DNA of 64,000 bases from Moraxella sp. Lineage in GTDB: Bacteria; Pseudomonadota; Gammaproteobacteria; Pseudomonadales; Moraxellaceae. The notes under the pieces were generated by a model. That model was not told the origin of the DNA and did not search any database. It saw nothing but the letters and a program-made list of their open reading frames with translations. The DNA lies in assembly GCF_030525845.1 (NCBI RefSeq), contig NZ_JAUNDY010000004.1:59829-123828 (forward strand), written 5' to 3'. Every line of letters starts with the position of its first letter. The stretch's first letter is position 1. Position numbers and translations under genes: made by a program. Positions 1-9,001 of this stretch are shown here, piece after piece.

Positions 1-1
1 C

Positions 2-460
2 TTTTTGCAATTACAAAAACAGCATCACCCCGATAATGCCGATGATAAACTCAAAGCCGAGCAAAATACTGCTTTAATCAATCATGCTTATCAAATTTTA
101 TCTCGTTATGACAGTCGTGCGGTATATTTGCTCGAACTTGCCAATATTGGTTTTGATTCGGATAAATCCATTAGTGATGAAGGTTTTTTAATGCAAATGA
201 TGGAATATCGTATGGCATTAGAAGACGCAGATTTTGATAAAGATGATGAACAAATTAAAGACATTGGCGGACAAGTCAGTCAGTTATTATTAAGTACCGC
301 CAAAACATTTAATGAGAGCTATCAAAATCAAGATTGGCAAAATGCCCAAATACACGCTCAAAAACTTAAATTTTTGACCAATTTACATCAAGATTGTGTT
401 GAAAAATTAAATCAACTTATAACACTTACAACCAATGACGATGATGAGTTATATGTGTGA
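2..460 (+). CDS. hscB: Fe-S protein assembly co-chaperone HscB (5' truncated by window edge)
   Basis: J-domain co-chaperone that delivers the IscU scaffold to HscA and stimulates its ATPase during iron-sulfur cluster assembly in the cytoplasm. The reading frame is open from the first bases. The J-domain signature HHPDN is visible about eight residues in, so roughly 25-30 N-terminal residues lie before the window. The rest is the helical C-terminal IscU-binding region (NHAYQILSRYDSRAVYLLEL, then a long acidic helix bundle). The stop is TGA at 458-460. It is followed by hscA and fdx, the standard ISC order, although 324 bp separate it from hscA. The family call is firm because of the HPD motif, the overall pattern and the neighbours. 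Confidence 0.93.
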   Translation, partial: FLQLQKQHHPDNADDKLKAEQNTALINHAYQILSRYDSRAVYLLELANIGFDSDKSISDEGFLMQMMEYRMALEDADFDKDDEQIKDIGGQVSQLLLSTAKTFNESYQNQDWQNAQIHAQKLKFLTNLHQDCVEKLNQLITLTTNDDDELYV

Positions 461-784
461 TTTTTATCATACAATTTAAAAATACAACAGATCATCAAAT
501 GTATCATACGCCATTGTAGATTTGATTTTTTATGTTGTACCATTTTAAAAAATAGTACTTAATATTTAGTTTTATTTATTTTATTAAAAACCCAAACCGC
601 CAAAAATTTTAACCAATAAGAACCAAATTATGCAAAGGTGTCTATGACGCACCATAAAAAGCCCAAGTCTTAAAGGGTGCGTGGTACGCACCTTACGATT
701 GCGGTATTTTTAAAATTCATCAGCATAGTTTGTTAAAAATATGTTAAAATTTTAGCCCATTTTAAAAGATTAAAAAATATTGCC
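461..784. other. Intergenic region hscB-hscA with two related palindromes
   Basis: This 324-bp A+T-rich gap is unusually long for a join inside an ISC operon. I find no convincing ORF or tRNA. It holds two palindromes (637-653 and 676-692) and an A/T-rich stretch just before hscA that could be a promoter, though no clear -35/-10 pair stands out. A secondary hscA promoter or RNA-processing site is possible, but this is inference. Confidence 0.6.
637..692. repeat. Tandem pair of GGTGCGT-type palindromes (REP-like)
   Basis: The second unit (676-692) is a perfect 7-bp inverted repeat, GGTGCGT-GGT-ACGCACC. The first unit (637-653), GGTGTCTATGACGCACC, is a degenerate version with the same ends. 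Both lie between hscB and hscA. Short palindromes with GGTGCGT/ACGCACC arms are common intergenic repeats in proteobacteria. There is no U-tract, so these are not classic terminators; they may stabilise or process the mRNA. Confidence 0.5.
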
Positions 785-2644
785 ATGTCCCTACTTCAAA
801 TCAGCGAACCCAACCAATCCGCCAAACCCCACCAACACCGCTATGCCTTAGGCATTGATTTGGGGACGACTCATTCATTGGTGGGCGTGGTGCGGTCTGG
901 GCGAGCTGATGTGTTGCCTTTTGGCGATACACCACTTTTGCCAAGCGTGGTCTATTATGGCGAAAAATCAGACACGCCTGTGGTGGGTAAGCTCGCTTTG
1001 GATTATAACGACCCCACCAACACCATCATTTCCGCCAAACGCTTTATGGGGCGGTCGCTTGCTGACATCAAATTTAGCCACCCTTATCAGTTGGTTGGGA
1101 CGGACGGCATGATGCCTGCTTTTGTAACGGCACAGGGCGAAAAATCCCCCGTAGAGACTTCGGCTCACATTCTTGCCAAGCTCTACAACCACGCCAAAGC
1201 CAGCCTACCGCCCAACAGCATACAAGGGGCGGTGATTACTGTGCCTGCGTATTTTGACGAGGCTCAACGCCAAGCCACCAAAGATTCTGCGACCAGCATT
1301 GGGCTAGAAGTCTTGCGACTCTTAAACGAGCCAACCGCCGCCGCCATTGCCTATGGGCTGGACAAATCCGCCAAAACGGGTACTTATTTGATTTATGATT
1401 TGGGCGGGGGGACTTTTGATGTCTCGCTCCTTAGCCTAAAAGATGGCGTGTTTGAAGTGCTTGCCACAGGCGGAAATTCGGCATTGGGCGGTGATGACAT
1501 TGACCGTTTGATTGCTAACTTTTTTATCAAATCGGCAGGGATTGACCCAAAAACGGTGGACAATGCCCAAAAAGCAACCCTTGCCAAACTTGCCAAAAGT
1601 TATAAACAAAAACTTTCCGAACGCCAAGCGGTGTCCGTAGATGTGGAAATTAACGGAACGCCCTTTACCACGATTTTGACAAGTGAAACCTTGACCCAGA
1701 TTTGTGAGCCTGTCATTCGCCGAACGGTGCAAATTTGTGAGCAAGTGTTGATGGACGCACGCCTTGACAAAACCGCCATTGATGAAGTGGTGCTGGTTGG
1801 TGGTTCAACCCGTATGCCAATCATCAAGCAAGCGGTGCAAGCCTTTTTTGACAAACAGCCCCTTTGCTCCATCAACCCTGATGAAGTGGTGGCATTGGGG
1901 GCAAGTCGTTTGGCTCATCAGTTGATTCATAAAGATGATAATAATCTACTCCTACTTGATGTTACACCCTTGTCATTGGGCTTGGAGACGATGGGCGGAC
2001 TGTGTGAAGTCATTATCCCACGCAACACCCCCATTCCTGTGGCTCGCCGTCAGACCTTTACCACCCATACGGACGGTCAAACGGGCATGGTGATTCATGT
2101 GGTGCAAGGCGAGCGAGAGACGGTGGCGGATTGTCGCACGCTTGCCAATTTTACCTTGACGGGCATTCCACCGATGAAGGCAGGCGTGGCAAGGGTGGAA
2201 GTTACTTTTGCGATTGATGCCAATGGACAGCTGACTGTCTCAGCCATGGAGCAAACCACCAAAGTTGCCAGTAAAATTGATGTCGTGCCAAGTTATGGAC
2301 TGAGCGAACGACAGCAAGAAGAGCTATTAAAAGCAGGCTTTATCCACGCTAAGGCTGACAAAGAAAAACGCATGCTGATTGAAACGCAAGTAGAAGCCGA
2401 ACGAGAACTTTTGGCATTACAATCAGCACTTGTGGAATTTGGCGAATTGCTTGATGATACCGCCAAAGCAAGCCTAAGCGACAAAATGACCGCCGTTAGC
2501 TCTGCCATTGCCACCAATGACAAAGCGGTGCTGGATAAGGCGGTGAGTGAATTAAAACCCTTGTCGGATAATTTTGCGTCCATCATCATGAACCAAAATG
2601 TCAAACAGGCACTTGCTGGCACTAAGGCGAGCGATTGGCAATAA
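785..2644 (+). CDS. hscA: Fe-S assembly chaperone HscA (Hsp70 family)
   Basis: Specialised Hsp70 ATPase that, with HscB, releases the [2Fe-2S] cluster from IscU to acceptor proteins. It has 619 residues (E. coli HscA has 616). The nucleotide-binding domain shows phosphate loop 1 (GIDLGTTHSLVGVV, about residues 23-36), phosphate loop 2 (YDLGGGTFDVSLL, about 204-216) and the adenosine loop (VVLVGGSTRMPII, about 336-348). The substrate-binding beta domain and the helical lid follow from about residue 390. The N-terminal extension before GIDLGTT is typical of HscA rather than DnaK. It ends 40 bp before fdx, so the two are probably co-transcribed. Confidence 0.97.
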   Translation: MSLLQISEPNQSAKPHQHRYALGIDLGTTHSLVGVVRSGRADVLPFGDTPLLPSVVYYGEKSDTPVVGKLALDYNDPTNTIISAKRFMGRSLADIKFSHPYQLVGTDGMMPAFVTAQGEKSPVETSAHILAKLYNHAKASLPPNSIQGAVITVPAYFDEAQRQATKDSATSIGLEVLRLLNEPTAAAIAYGLDKSAKTGTYLIYDLGGGTFDVSLLSLKDGVFEVLATGGNSALGGDDIDRLIANFFIKSAGIDPKTVDNAQKATLAKLAKSYKQKLSERQAVSVDVEINGTPFTTILTSETLTQICEPVIRRTVQICEQVLMDARLDKTAIDEVVLVGGSTRMPIIKQAVQAFFDKQPLCSINPDEVVALGASRLAHQLIHKDDNNLLLLDVTPLSLGLETMGGLCEVIIPRNTPIPVARRQTFTTHTDGQTGMVIHVVQGERETVADCRTLANFTLTGIPPMKAGVARVEVTFAIDANGQLTVSAMEQTTKVASKIDVVPSYGLSERQQEELLKAGFIHAKADKEKRMLIETQVEAERELLALQSALVEFGELLDDTAKASLSDKMTAVSSAIATNDKAVLDKAVSELKPLSDNFASIIMNQNVKQALAGTKASDWQ

Positions 2645-2684
2645 TTGCTTAACCCACCCATGTTAAATAATAAGTGAAACAACT

Positions 2685-3026
2685 ATGGTAACAATCACCG
2701 TACTTCCCCACCACGAAATCTGCCCAGAAGGGGCAACCGTTGAGCTAAACGCAGGCGAAAACCTGCTAGAAGGCTTGCACGAACAAGGCATTAACATTGA
2801 ACACGCTTGCGACTGCTCAAAGGCGTGTACCACTTGCCATGTTGTCATTCGTCAAGGTTTTGACAGCCTTGAAGAAATGGACGACATTGAAGCCGACCTA
2901 CTTGACCGTGCATGGGGGCTAGAACCCAACTCTCGTCTGTCGTGCCAATGTATTGTCGCTGATGAAAATCTGACCGTTTATATTCCCAAACATACGCTTA
3001 ACCATGCCAAAGAAGGGCATCATTAA
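2685..3026 (+). CDS. fdx: ISC-type [2Fe-2S] ferredoxin Fdx
   Basis: Adrenodoxin-type ferredoxin that supplies electrons for Fe-S cluster assembly. It has 113 residues. The four cluster ligands sit at C42, C48, C51 and C87, the same positions as in E. coli Fdx. Extra cysteines C13, C44 and C89 are also present. The motif ACDCSKACTTCH matches the ISC subclass rather than plant-type ferredoxins. The ATG follows a weak purine-rich site 40 bp after hscA. It is the last gene of the ISC cluster here, and a strong bidirectional terminator follows at once. Confidence 0.96.
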   Translation: MVTITVLPHHEICPEGATVELNAGENLLEGLHEQGINIEHACDCSKACTTCHVVIRQGFDSLEEMDDIEADLLDRAWGLEPNSRLSCQCIVADENLTVYIPKHTLNHAKEGHH

Positions 3027-3035
3027 AGTTGACAC

Positions 3036-3067
3036 AAAAAAGACTTAGAAAACTCTAAGTCTTTTTT
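3036..3067. terminator. Bidirectional Rho-independent terminator after fdx
   Basis: A 14-bp perfect stem (AAAAAAGACTTAGA / TCTAAGTCTTTTTT) closes on the 4-nt loop AAAC, with a T-run on both strands. It lies between the convergent fdx and the solute-binding-protein gene and should end both transcripts. Confidence 0.9.
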
Positions 3068-3075
3068 ATCGCAAA

Positions 3076-3944
3076 TTATTGATTATTTGCTTTTGCTGCT
3101 GGTAGTTTTTCAGGGGCGCCACCAAACCATTTCTCATAAATCTTTGCATAAGTGCCATCAGCAACGATGTTAGCAAGTCCCGCATTGACTTTATCCATCA
3201 ACTCAACCTCAGCTTTTGGGGCTATAATAGCCATCTCATAAGGTTCAAAATTGCCCACAATCTTAAAATCCACATCTGGGAACTGTTTAGCATAATAACG
3301 CAGCACGCCCTCTTCTCCCATTACTGCATCTACCCCACCTTGAGCCAACTCTTTAAATGCGAGGAAATCCGATGGTCTTTGAATAATATTTGAACTACCC
3401 TTACCCATGACCATTTCTAATTCCTCAACATAAGGGCTATTCATGAGCGTGGATACTTTCCTCCCTGACAAATCCCGAATATCAGCAATGGTCGTATTGT
3501 CGCCCCTAACGCCAATAGCATCTTTTCCCCACATGTAAGTTTCGGAAACCGCATATTTAGCCATACGCTCCTCACTTTTGTAAAAGCCTGATAAAACAAG
3601 ATGGTTTTGGTCGTTATCCAAACCCTTTATGAGAGCATCCCAACTTTGGGGAATAACATCAACATTAAACCCCTGATTTTCGGCAATCGCCTTGATAATA
3701 TCCACATCAAAACCTTGAGCATCCCCCTTTTCATCTTTAAAATCATAAGGTGGATAGCTGGCATCAGTACCCACGATGTAACTTTGAGCATTTGGCAATG
3801 TAGCAGATGCTATTTGTTGTACATCCGAAGTTAATTCACTTCCTGATGGGGGGGGGCAGACTCTTCTTTACTACATGCCACTAAAAATGATACAATCGCT
3901 GGCAGTAGTACGGCGAATTTTACTCGTCTCATGAATTGATTCAT
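3076..3944 (-). pseudogene. ABC solute-binding lipoprotein (SBP family 3), out of frame at a C9 tract; candidate phase-variable gene
   Basis: Periplasmic amino-acid-type binding protein, membrane-anchored as a lipoprotein. The minus-strand ATG at 3944 has GGAG upstream. It encodes a short basic N-terminus, a hydrophobic core and a lipobox (LVAC, Cys24). The frame then meets nine C residues (plus-strand G-run 3848-3856). With C9 it stops after 37 codons (...SAPPHQEVN-stop). With C10 or C7 it joins the rest of the gene, which reads through from VGTDASYPPYDF to the end. With C10 the gene is 870 nt, an exact 289-codon ORF. The body has family-3 features (GTDASYPPYDF...GFDVDIIKAI; AVMGEEGVLRYY). 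No permease or ATPase gene is adjacent, so the ligand is unknown. The broken state could be phase-OFF, a true pseudogene or a sequencing error. Confidence 0.82.
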
Positions 3945-4124
3945 TGCATTCTCCAATAATAAGTGGTTTACCTGCAACGTCTTTCGACTGTAGCGTATTC
4001 ATTGTAACACATTTTGATATCATAGAAAATCTCACACTCTCTTAAAACAATGCAAATCTTTTATGCTTTTTGAGTAATTTTTTGATATAATTTAGCGAAA
4101 TTTTTAGCAATGATGGAGCTTTTT

Positions 4125-5162
4125 ATGGCACTGGTTTCCCTACGCCAACTTTTAGACCATGCAGGCGAGCATGCTTATGGTTTGCCCGCCTTTAACGTCA
4201 ATAACTTAGAGCAAATGCGTGCCATTATGATGGCAGCCGACCAGACAGATTCTCCCGTCATCGTCCAAGCCAGTGCAGGGGCGAGAAAATACGCAGGAGC
4301 TCCATTTTTACGCCATCTTATCTTGTCCGCCATTGAAGAGTGGCCTCACATTCCTGTGGTCATGCACCAAGACCACGGCACAAGCCCAGCCGTGTGCCAA
4401 CGTTCCATTCAGCTTGGTTTTAGCTCGGTCATGATGGACGGCTCATTAAAAGAAGATGGCAAAACTCCTGCTGATTATGATTATAACGTGGGCGTAACCC
4501 GTGAAGTTGTCCGCATGGCTCATGCCTGTGGCGTATCGGTAGAAGGCGAGATTGGCTGTCTAGGTAGCCTAGAAACAGGCATGGCAGGCGAGGAGGACGG
4601 CGTGGGTGCAGAAGGCGTGCTTGACCACAGCCAACTACTCACTTCGGTAGAAGAAGCCCGTCAGTTTGTGGCGGATACAGGTGTGGATGCGTTGGCGATT
4701 GCGGTCGGTACTTCACATGGGGCATATAAATTCACTCGTCCGCCTACTGGCGACATTTTGGCGATTGACCGCATCAAAGAAATTCATGAGGCTCTGCCAA
4801 ATACCCACCTTGTCATGCATGGTTCATCAAGTGTGCCACAAGAATGGCTAAAAATCATCAACGAAAATGGTGGTCAAATTGGCGAAACCTATGGCGTGCC
4901 TGTTGACCAACTGGTAGAAGCGATTAAACATGGCGTACGCAAAATCAACATTGATACCGATTTGCGTTTGGCAAGCACAGGGGCGATTCGTAAATTTATG
5001 AACGAACACCCAGCCGAATTTGACCCACGCAAATACCTACAAGCGTCTATCATCGCCATGAAAGACATTTGCGTACAGCGTTATGAAGCCTTTGGTTCGG
5101 CAGGTAACGCCAGCAAAATCCGCCCAATCAGCCTTGAAAAAATGGTGGAATATTATAAATAA
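4125..5162 (+). CDS. fba: Class II fructose-bisphosphate aldolase
   Basis: Zinc-dependent aldolase that interconverts fructose-1,6-bisphosphate with DHAP and glyceraldehyde-3-phosphate. It has 345 residues from the chosen ATG ([16 protein letters not shown]), which follows TGGAGC with good spacing. An in-frame ATG 15 bp upstream is possible but less likely. Visible signatures are [18 protein letters not shown] (zinc-ligand His), [39 protein letters not shown] and [11 protein letters not shown]. The sequence resembles the Pseudomonas-type class II enzyme. A TATAAT box at 4086-4091 may be the -10. In organisms lacking phosphofructokinase this enzyme serves mainly gluconeogenesis; whether that applies here cannot be seen. 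Confidence 0.96.
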   Translation: MALVSLRQLLDHAGEHAYGLPAFNVNNLEQMRAIMMAADQTDSPVIVQASAGARKYAGAPFLRHLILSAIEEWPHIPVVMHQDHGTSPAVCQRSIQLGFSSVMMDGSLKEDGKTPADYDYNVGVTREVVRMAHACGVSVEGEIGCLGSLETGMAGEEDGVGAEGVLDHSQLLTSVEEARQFVADTGVDALAIAVGTSHGAYKFTRPPTGDILAIDRIKEIHEALPNTHLVMHGSSSVPQEWLKIINENGGQIGETYGVPVDQLVEAIKHGVRKINIDTDLRLASTGAIRKFMNEHPAEFDPRKYLQASIIAMKDICVQRYEAFGSAGNASKIRPISLEKMVEYYK

Positions 5163-5181
5163 TTGGTGGTTTTACACCCAT

Positions 5182-5215
5182 AAACCAAGTTCAAGCGATT
5201 GGGCTTGGTTTTTAT
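5182..5215 (+). terminator. Rho-independent terminator after fba
   Basis: Stem AAACCAAG (5182-5189) pairs with CTTGGTTT (5204-5211) around a 14-nt loop, followed by TTTATTTTT. It lies between the fba stop and ruvA. Confidence 0.75.
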
Positions 5216-5240
5216 TTTTAAAACAATTGAAGGAACAACC

Positions 5241-5870
5241 ATGATAGCCATTTTAAAAGGCGAAATTTGCCACTTATCTGCTCCTGTGGCGTGCGTGATG
5301 ACCTCAGGCGGGGTGGGTTATGATGTGGAGATGAGCATTCCTACTTTTTGTACTCTGACACTTGGGCAATCCGTTACGCTGTTTACCCACCTTCATGTGC
5401 GTGAGGACGCTCATCAGTTGTTTGGCTTTGCCACACCAAAAGAGCGAGAAGTGTTTCGTAAACTCATCAAAACAAGTGGCGTGGGAGCAAAAATGGCACT
5501 TGCCATACTCTCCACCCTACCCCCTGATGAGCTTGCCCAAGCGGTGGAGTATGACGATGAAAATGCACTCACTCGGGTGGCAGGCGTGGGCAAAAAAACC
5601 GCCCAACGGCTCATCATTGAGTTAAAGGGTAAATTGGACGGCGGGACGGAGACTGGTTTATTTAATATGCCAACCACCACCCAACCTGCCCTCCAAACCG
5701 CCAACCCCATGCACGTCATCGCCGAAACAGAAAGTGCATTAGTCAGTTTGGGTTATAAAGAAAAAGAAGCCCAATCTGCCATTAAAACCGCCAAACAAAA
5801 TCTGTCTGATGATGACTTAACCACGTCCAATCTGTTAAAGGCGAGTTTAAAATTATTGTCGGGGTTTTAA
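5241..5870 (+). CDS. ruvA: Holliday junction branch migration protein RuvA
   Basis: Tetrameric Holliday-junction-binding subunit of RuvAB, which drives branch migration in recombinational repair. It has 209 residues from the ATG at 5241 (MIAILKGEICHL), preceded by AAGGA; the longer frame upstream lacks a ribosome site. Order: N-terminal OB domain with VGYDVEMSIPTF, two helix-hairpin-helix motifs (KTSGVGAKMALAIL and RVAGVGKKTAQRLIIELKGKL), an acidic/Thr-rich linker, and the C-terminal UBA-like RuvB-binding domain (ESALVSLGYKEKEAQSAI). ruvB and ruvC are not adjacent. It overlaps trmO tail-to-tail by 4 bp. Confidence 0.96.
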   Translation: MIAILKGEICHLSAPVACVMTSGGVGYDVEMSIPTFCTLTLGQSVTLFTHLHVREDAHQLFGFATPKEREVFRKLIKTSGVGAKMALAILSTLPPDELAQAVEYDDENALTRVAGVGKKTAQRLIIELKGKLDGGTETGLFNMPTTTQPALQTANPMHVIAETESALVSLGYKEKEAQSAIKTAKQNLSDDDLTTSNLLKASLKLLSGF

Positions 5871-6574
5871 CTCACCGCCCGCAGTTGTACGATAACCAGC
5901 CCCCCAGCCCCATTCATACAAAAATCCACGTCCACCGCCTTATATCTCATGCTACACACGATGTCTGTTTCGTGTTGGCGGTAGGCAGGGCGGGGGTCTT
6001 GGGCGATAAGCTCACTGATGATGTCTTTGTCATGTTGATGTAAATCATGATTTTGTAAAAATGTGCCAAAATCCTGCTCGGCAGTATCCGCCCAACGCAC
6101 CGACCGAACAGTCGGTTTGTCAAAACTCATTGCACCGTCCACACTATCGACAAATGCCAAATAGGGTTTGATGTCCAGTATGGGTGTGCCGTCCGCCATG
6201 TCCGCCCCTGTGATGTGTAGGATGACGTGGTTGTCCTTGACTTCTAATTTATCAAATGCCACCACTGACAACCCCACCGCCGATGGTCTGTACATACTGC
6301 GTGTAGCAAAAACACCAATTTTGTCATTACCACCCAGACGGGGTGGACGCACTTGGGGGCGAAAATTATCCTGTGGTTTGTTGTGATGAAACAGCCAAAG
6401 CACCCAAAGATGACTGTAATTTTCAATACCCACAAAGGCATTAGGGTCATCATAAGGCGTGATGAATGTGATGTGACTCTTGACTGCCACGAGATTAGGC
6501 TGGCGAGGAATGCCAAATTTTTGGGTAAGGGGCGAGTGATGATGACCGATAATCGGCAGGGTGTGCGTATTCAT
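5867..6574 (-). CDS. trmO: tRNA (N6-threonylcarbamoyladenosine37-N6)-methyltransferase TrmO
   Basis: SAM-dependent enzyme that methylates t6A37 to m6t6A in tRNA-Thr, of the single-sheeted beta-barrel UPF0066/TsaA family. It has 235 residues, the E. coli length. Visible signatures are SPLTQKFGIPRQP near the N-terminus, GIENYSHLWVLWLFH, VRPPRLGG, GVFATRSMYRPSAVGLS and DGTPILDIKPYL, in the family order. The C-terminal extension ending in IVQLRAVS matches the bacterial TrmO tail domain. It converges with ruvA, with the two stop codons interlocked over 4 bp and no room for a terminator. Confidence 0.94.
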   Translation of the reverse strand: MNTHTLPIIGHHHSPLTQKFGIPRQPNLVAVKSHITFITPYDDPNAFVGIENYSHLWVLWLFHHNKPQDNFRPQVRPPRLGGNDKIGVFATRSMYRPSAVGLSVVAFDKLEVKDNHVILHITGADMADGTPILDIKPYLAFVDSVDGAMSFDKPTVRSVRWADTAEQDFGTFLQNHDLHQHDKDIISELIAQDPRPAYRQHETDIVCSMRYKAVDVDFCMNGAGGLVIVQLRAVS

Positions 6575-6690
6575 GGCGTTTTTGAGGTACTTATGCTAAA
6601 ATATGTCGCAGATATGCCAATTTGGCATTAAAATTTGGTAGAAAAAATCGTTATTATACACAAAATTTGTTATCATATCACTTTTCAAAT

Positions 6691-6710
6691 CAATTATCAT
6701 TATCACTAGG
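6691..6710. promoter_or_regulatory. Fur-box-like sequence upstream of fpr
   Basis: On the minus strand this reads GATAAT-GATAAT-TGATTT, three hexamers close to the Fur repeat and about 14 of 19 matches to the E. coli consensus by eye. It lies 10-25 bp before the fpr start, where a bound repressor would block transcription or translation. Such A/T-rich matches can arise by chance. Confidence 0.4.
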
Positions 6711-6718
6711 ATTTGTTT

Positions 6719-7492
6719 ATGTCAAAATTCATCAAAGAAACCGTAACCTACGTCCATCATTGGACAGATCGACTATTTACCATCAAAACTACTCGTAGTG
6801 ATGGTTTGCGTTTTAGAAGTGGCGAATTTGCGATGATTGGGCTAGAAGTGGACGGCAAACCACTCGTGCGTGCTTATTCTATCGCCTCTCCTGCATGGGC
6901 GGAGGAGCTTGAATTTTACTCCATTAAAGTCCAAGATGGTCCTTTGACCTCTCGCCTGCAACACATCAAAGTGGGTGATGAGCTTTTGGTTTCTAAAAAA
7001 CCCACAGGCACGCTTGTCATTGATGATTTGCTTCCTGCCAAAAACTTGTATCTACTTGCCACAGGTACAGGGCTTGCTCCATTTTTATCACTCACTCGTG
7101 AGCCAGAAGTGTACGAGCGTTTTGAAAAGGTGATTTTGGTGCATGGCGTGCGTCATGTTGAGGATTTGGCATATCGGGACTTTTTTGAAAATGAGCTACC
7201 CAACGATGAGATTTTTGGCGAATGGGTGCGTGAAAAATTCATCTACTATCCCACCGTAACTCGTGATGAGTTTAAAAATCAAGGGCGTGTTACCGACATC
7301 ATCAAATCAGGTAAATTGTTTGACGACATTGGCTTACCACCGATTTGCAAAGAAAATGACCGTGCGATGATTTGCGGTAGTATGGCAATGAATGCTGATA
7401 TGTCAGCGATTTTGGATAGCTTTGGGCTGACCGTCTCGCCACGCATGGGCGAGCCTGCTGACTATGTGGTGGAGCGGGCGTTTGTGGGCTAA
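6719..7492 (+). CDS. fpr: Ferredoxin/flavodoxin-NADP+ reductase
   Basis: FAD-containing reductase that moves electrons between NADPH and ferredoxin or flavodoxin; in relatives it supports oxidative-stress defence and Fe-S assembly. It has 257 residues from ATG 6719, chosen because TAGGA lies 7 bp upstream. Visible: FAD-binding RAYSIAS (about residues 51-57), NADP-binding GTGLAPFLSL (about 112-121), ICGSMAMN (about 218-225), and the C-terminus ADYVVERAFVG, typical of the bacterial subclass I Fpr of Pseudomonas and Azotobacter. It is a single-gene unit with a Fur-like site just upstream. Confidence 0.95.
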   Translation: MSKFIKETVTYVHHWTDRLFTIKTTRSDGLRFRSGEFAMIGLEVDGKPLVRAYSIASPAWAEELEFYSIKVQDGPLTSRLQHIKVGDELLVSKKPTGTLVIDDLLPAKNLYLLATGTGLAPFLSLTREPEVYERFEKVILVHGVRHVEDLAYRDFFENELPNDEIFGEWVREKFIYYPTVTRDEFKNQGRVTDIIKSGKLFDDIGLPPICKENDRAMICGSMAMNADMSAILDSFGLTVSPRMGEPADYVVERAFVG

Positions 7493-7581
7493 CTTAACCT
7501 TAAACCATCAAGCAGATGTGATGATTTCATGACATTTGCTTTTAGATTTTTTGTTCAACACCCTTAATTTGGAACACAAAC

Positions 7582-8991
7582 ATGGCAAAAGCAAAAACTT
7601 CCTACGTTTGCCAATCCTGCGGTGCTAATTACGGCAAATGGTCAGGACAATGTATTGATTGTGGTGAATGGAATACCCTAGTGGAAGCCCCATCGGTTGC
7701 CATGCCTCATCATAAAAACACCAAACCAACCAGCCCCACCCCAAAAACCGCAAACTACGCAGGAGCGGTATCGGGCGTCATGAGTCTTGACGAAGTGGGC
7801 GTAACATTGGAAACTCGCATGCCAACTGGTATTGGCGAATTTGACCGTGTGCTTGGCGGTGGACTAGTGGCAGGTTCTGTGGTGTTAATCGGTGGCGACC
7901 CCGGTATTGGCAAATCTACAATTTTATTACAAACCGCCATCAACATGGCAGGTAGCGATTCTTTGGCGGGCTCTGCCCTATACATCACAGGCGAGGAAAG
8001 CCTCTCTCAGGTTGCCATGCGAGCCAAACGCCTAAGACTGCCAACCGACCGCCTAAGGGTGCTTGCCGAGACCAATGTTGAGACCATTTGTCTAGCCCTA
8101 GCCACCGAACAGCCTGCGGTTGCTGTCATCGACTCCATTCAGACCTTATTTACAGAAGCCATCACATCAGCACCTGGTGGCGTCTCCCAAATCCGAGAAT
8201 CTGCTGCCATGCTAACTCGCTACGCCAAACAAACAGGCACGGCATTATTTTTGGTGGGACATGTTACCAAAGAGGGTTCTCTGGCAGGCCCTCGTGTACT
8301 AGAACACATGGTGGATACAGTATTATACTTTGAGGGGGAAAGCGATAGCCGTTTTCGCATGATACGAGCGGTAAAAAACCGTTTTGGAGCAGTAAACGAA
8401 CTGGGAATTTTTGGCATGACTGACACGGGATTAAAAGAAGTTGCCAACCCCTCTGCCATTTTTTTGAGTCGCTACGATAAGCCCATTGCAGGGTCGGTCA
8501 TCATGGTCAGTCGTGAGGGTACTCGCCCCCTGCTGGTCGAGGTACAAGCATTGGTCGATGACAGCCATGCCCAACCTAGACGCATGGCACTAGGACTTGA
8601 TTACCAGCGTCTATCCATGCTACTTGCTGTCATGCATCGTCATGGAGGCATTCATACCAGCGGTCAGGACGTGTATGTTAATGTGGTGGGCGGCGTTCGA
8701 GTGATGGAAACAGGTTCGGATTTGGCGGTACTGCTTGCTTGTGCATCAAGCCTAAGAGAGCGTGCCTTGCCGCCTAATCTCGCCGTCTTTGGGGAGGTGG
8801 GCTTATCTGGCGAGATTCGCCCTGTACCAAACGGTCAAGAACGCCTCAAAGAAGCCATCAAGCACGGCTTTACTCACGCCATCATCCCCAAAGCCAACGC
8901 CCCAAAACAAGGCGATGATAATTTTAGCAACATTAATATTATCGCAGTAGATAGACTTGATGACGCTCTGTCACAAGCCTTTTATTTATGA
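7582..8991 (+). CDS. radA: DNA repair protein RadA
   Basis: RecA-related branch-migration helicase that processes recombination intermediates. It has 469 residues. Order: a C4 zinc finger (YVCQSCGANYGKWSGQC then CGEW, residues 8-34), a RecA-like ATPase with Walker A GGDPGIGKST (about 109-118), the RadA-specific KNRFG motif (about 261-265), and a C-terminal Lon-like domain (LDYQRLSMLLAVM ... VGGVRVMETGSDLA ... FGEVGLSGEIRPV). The start has GGAACA upstream. The next ATG, of an ABC permease, comes only 10 bp after the stop, so the two may share a transcript. Confidence 0.96.
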   Translation: MAKAKTSYVCQSCGANYGKWSGQCIDCGEWNTLVEAPSVAMPHHKNTKPTSPTPKTANYAGAVSGVMSLDEVGVTLETRMPTGIGEFDRVLGGGLVAGSVVLIGGDPGIGKSTILLQTAINMAGSDSLAGSALYITGEESLSQVAMRAKRLRLPTDRLRVLAETNVETICLALATEQPAVAVIDSIQTLFTEAITSAPGGVSQIRESAAMLTRYAKQTGTALFLVGHVTKEGSLAGPRVLEHMVDTVLYFEGESDSRFRMIRAVKNRFGAVNELGIFGMTDTGLKEVANPSAIFLSRYDKPIAGSVIMVSREGTRPLLVEVQALVDDSHAQPRRMALGLDYQRLSMLLAVMHRHGGIHTSGQDVYVNVVGGVRVMETGSDLAVLLACASSLRERALPPNLAVFGEVGLSGEIRPVPNGQERLKEAIKHGFTHAIIPKANAPKQGDDNFSNINIIAVDRLDDALSQAFYL

Positions 8992-9001
8992 CATTTATAT
9001 C

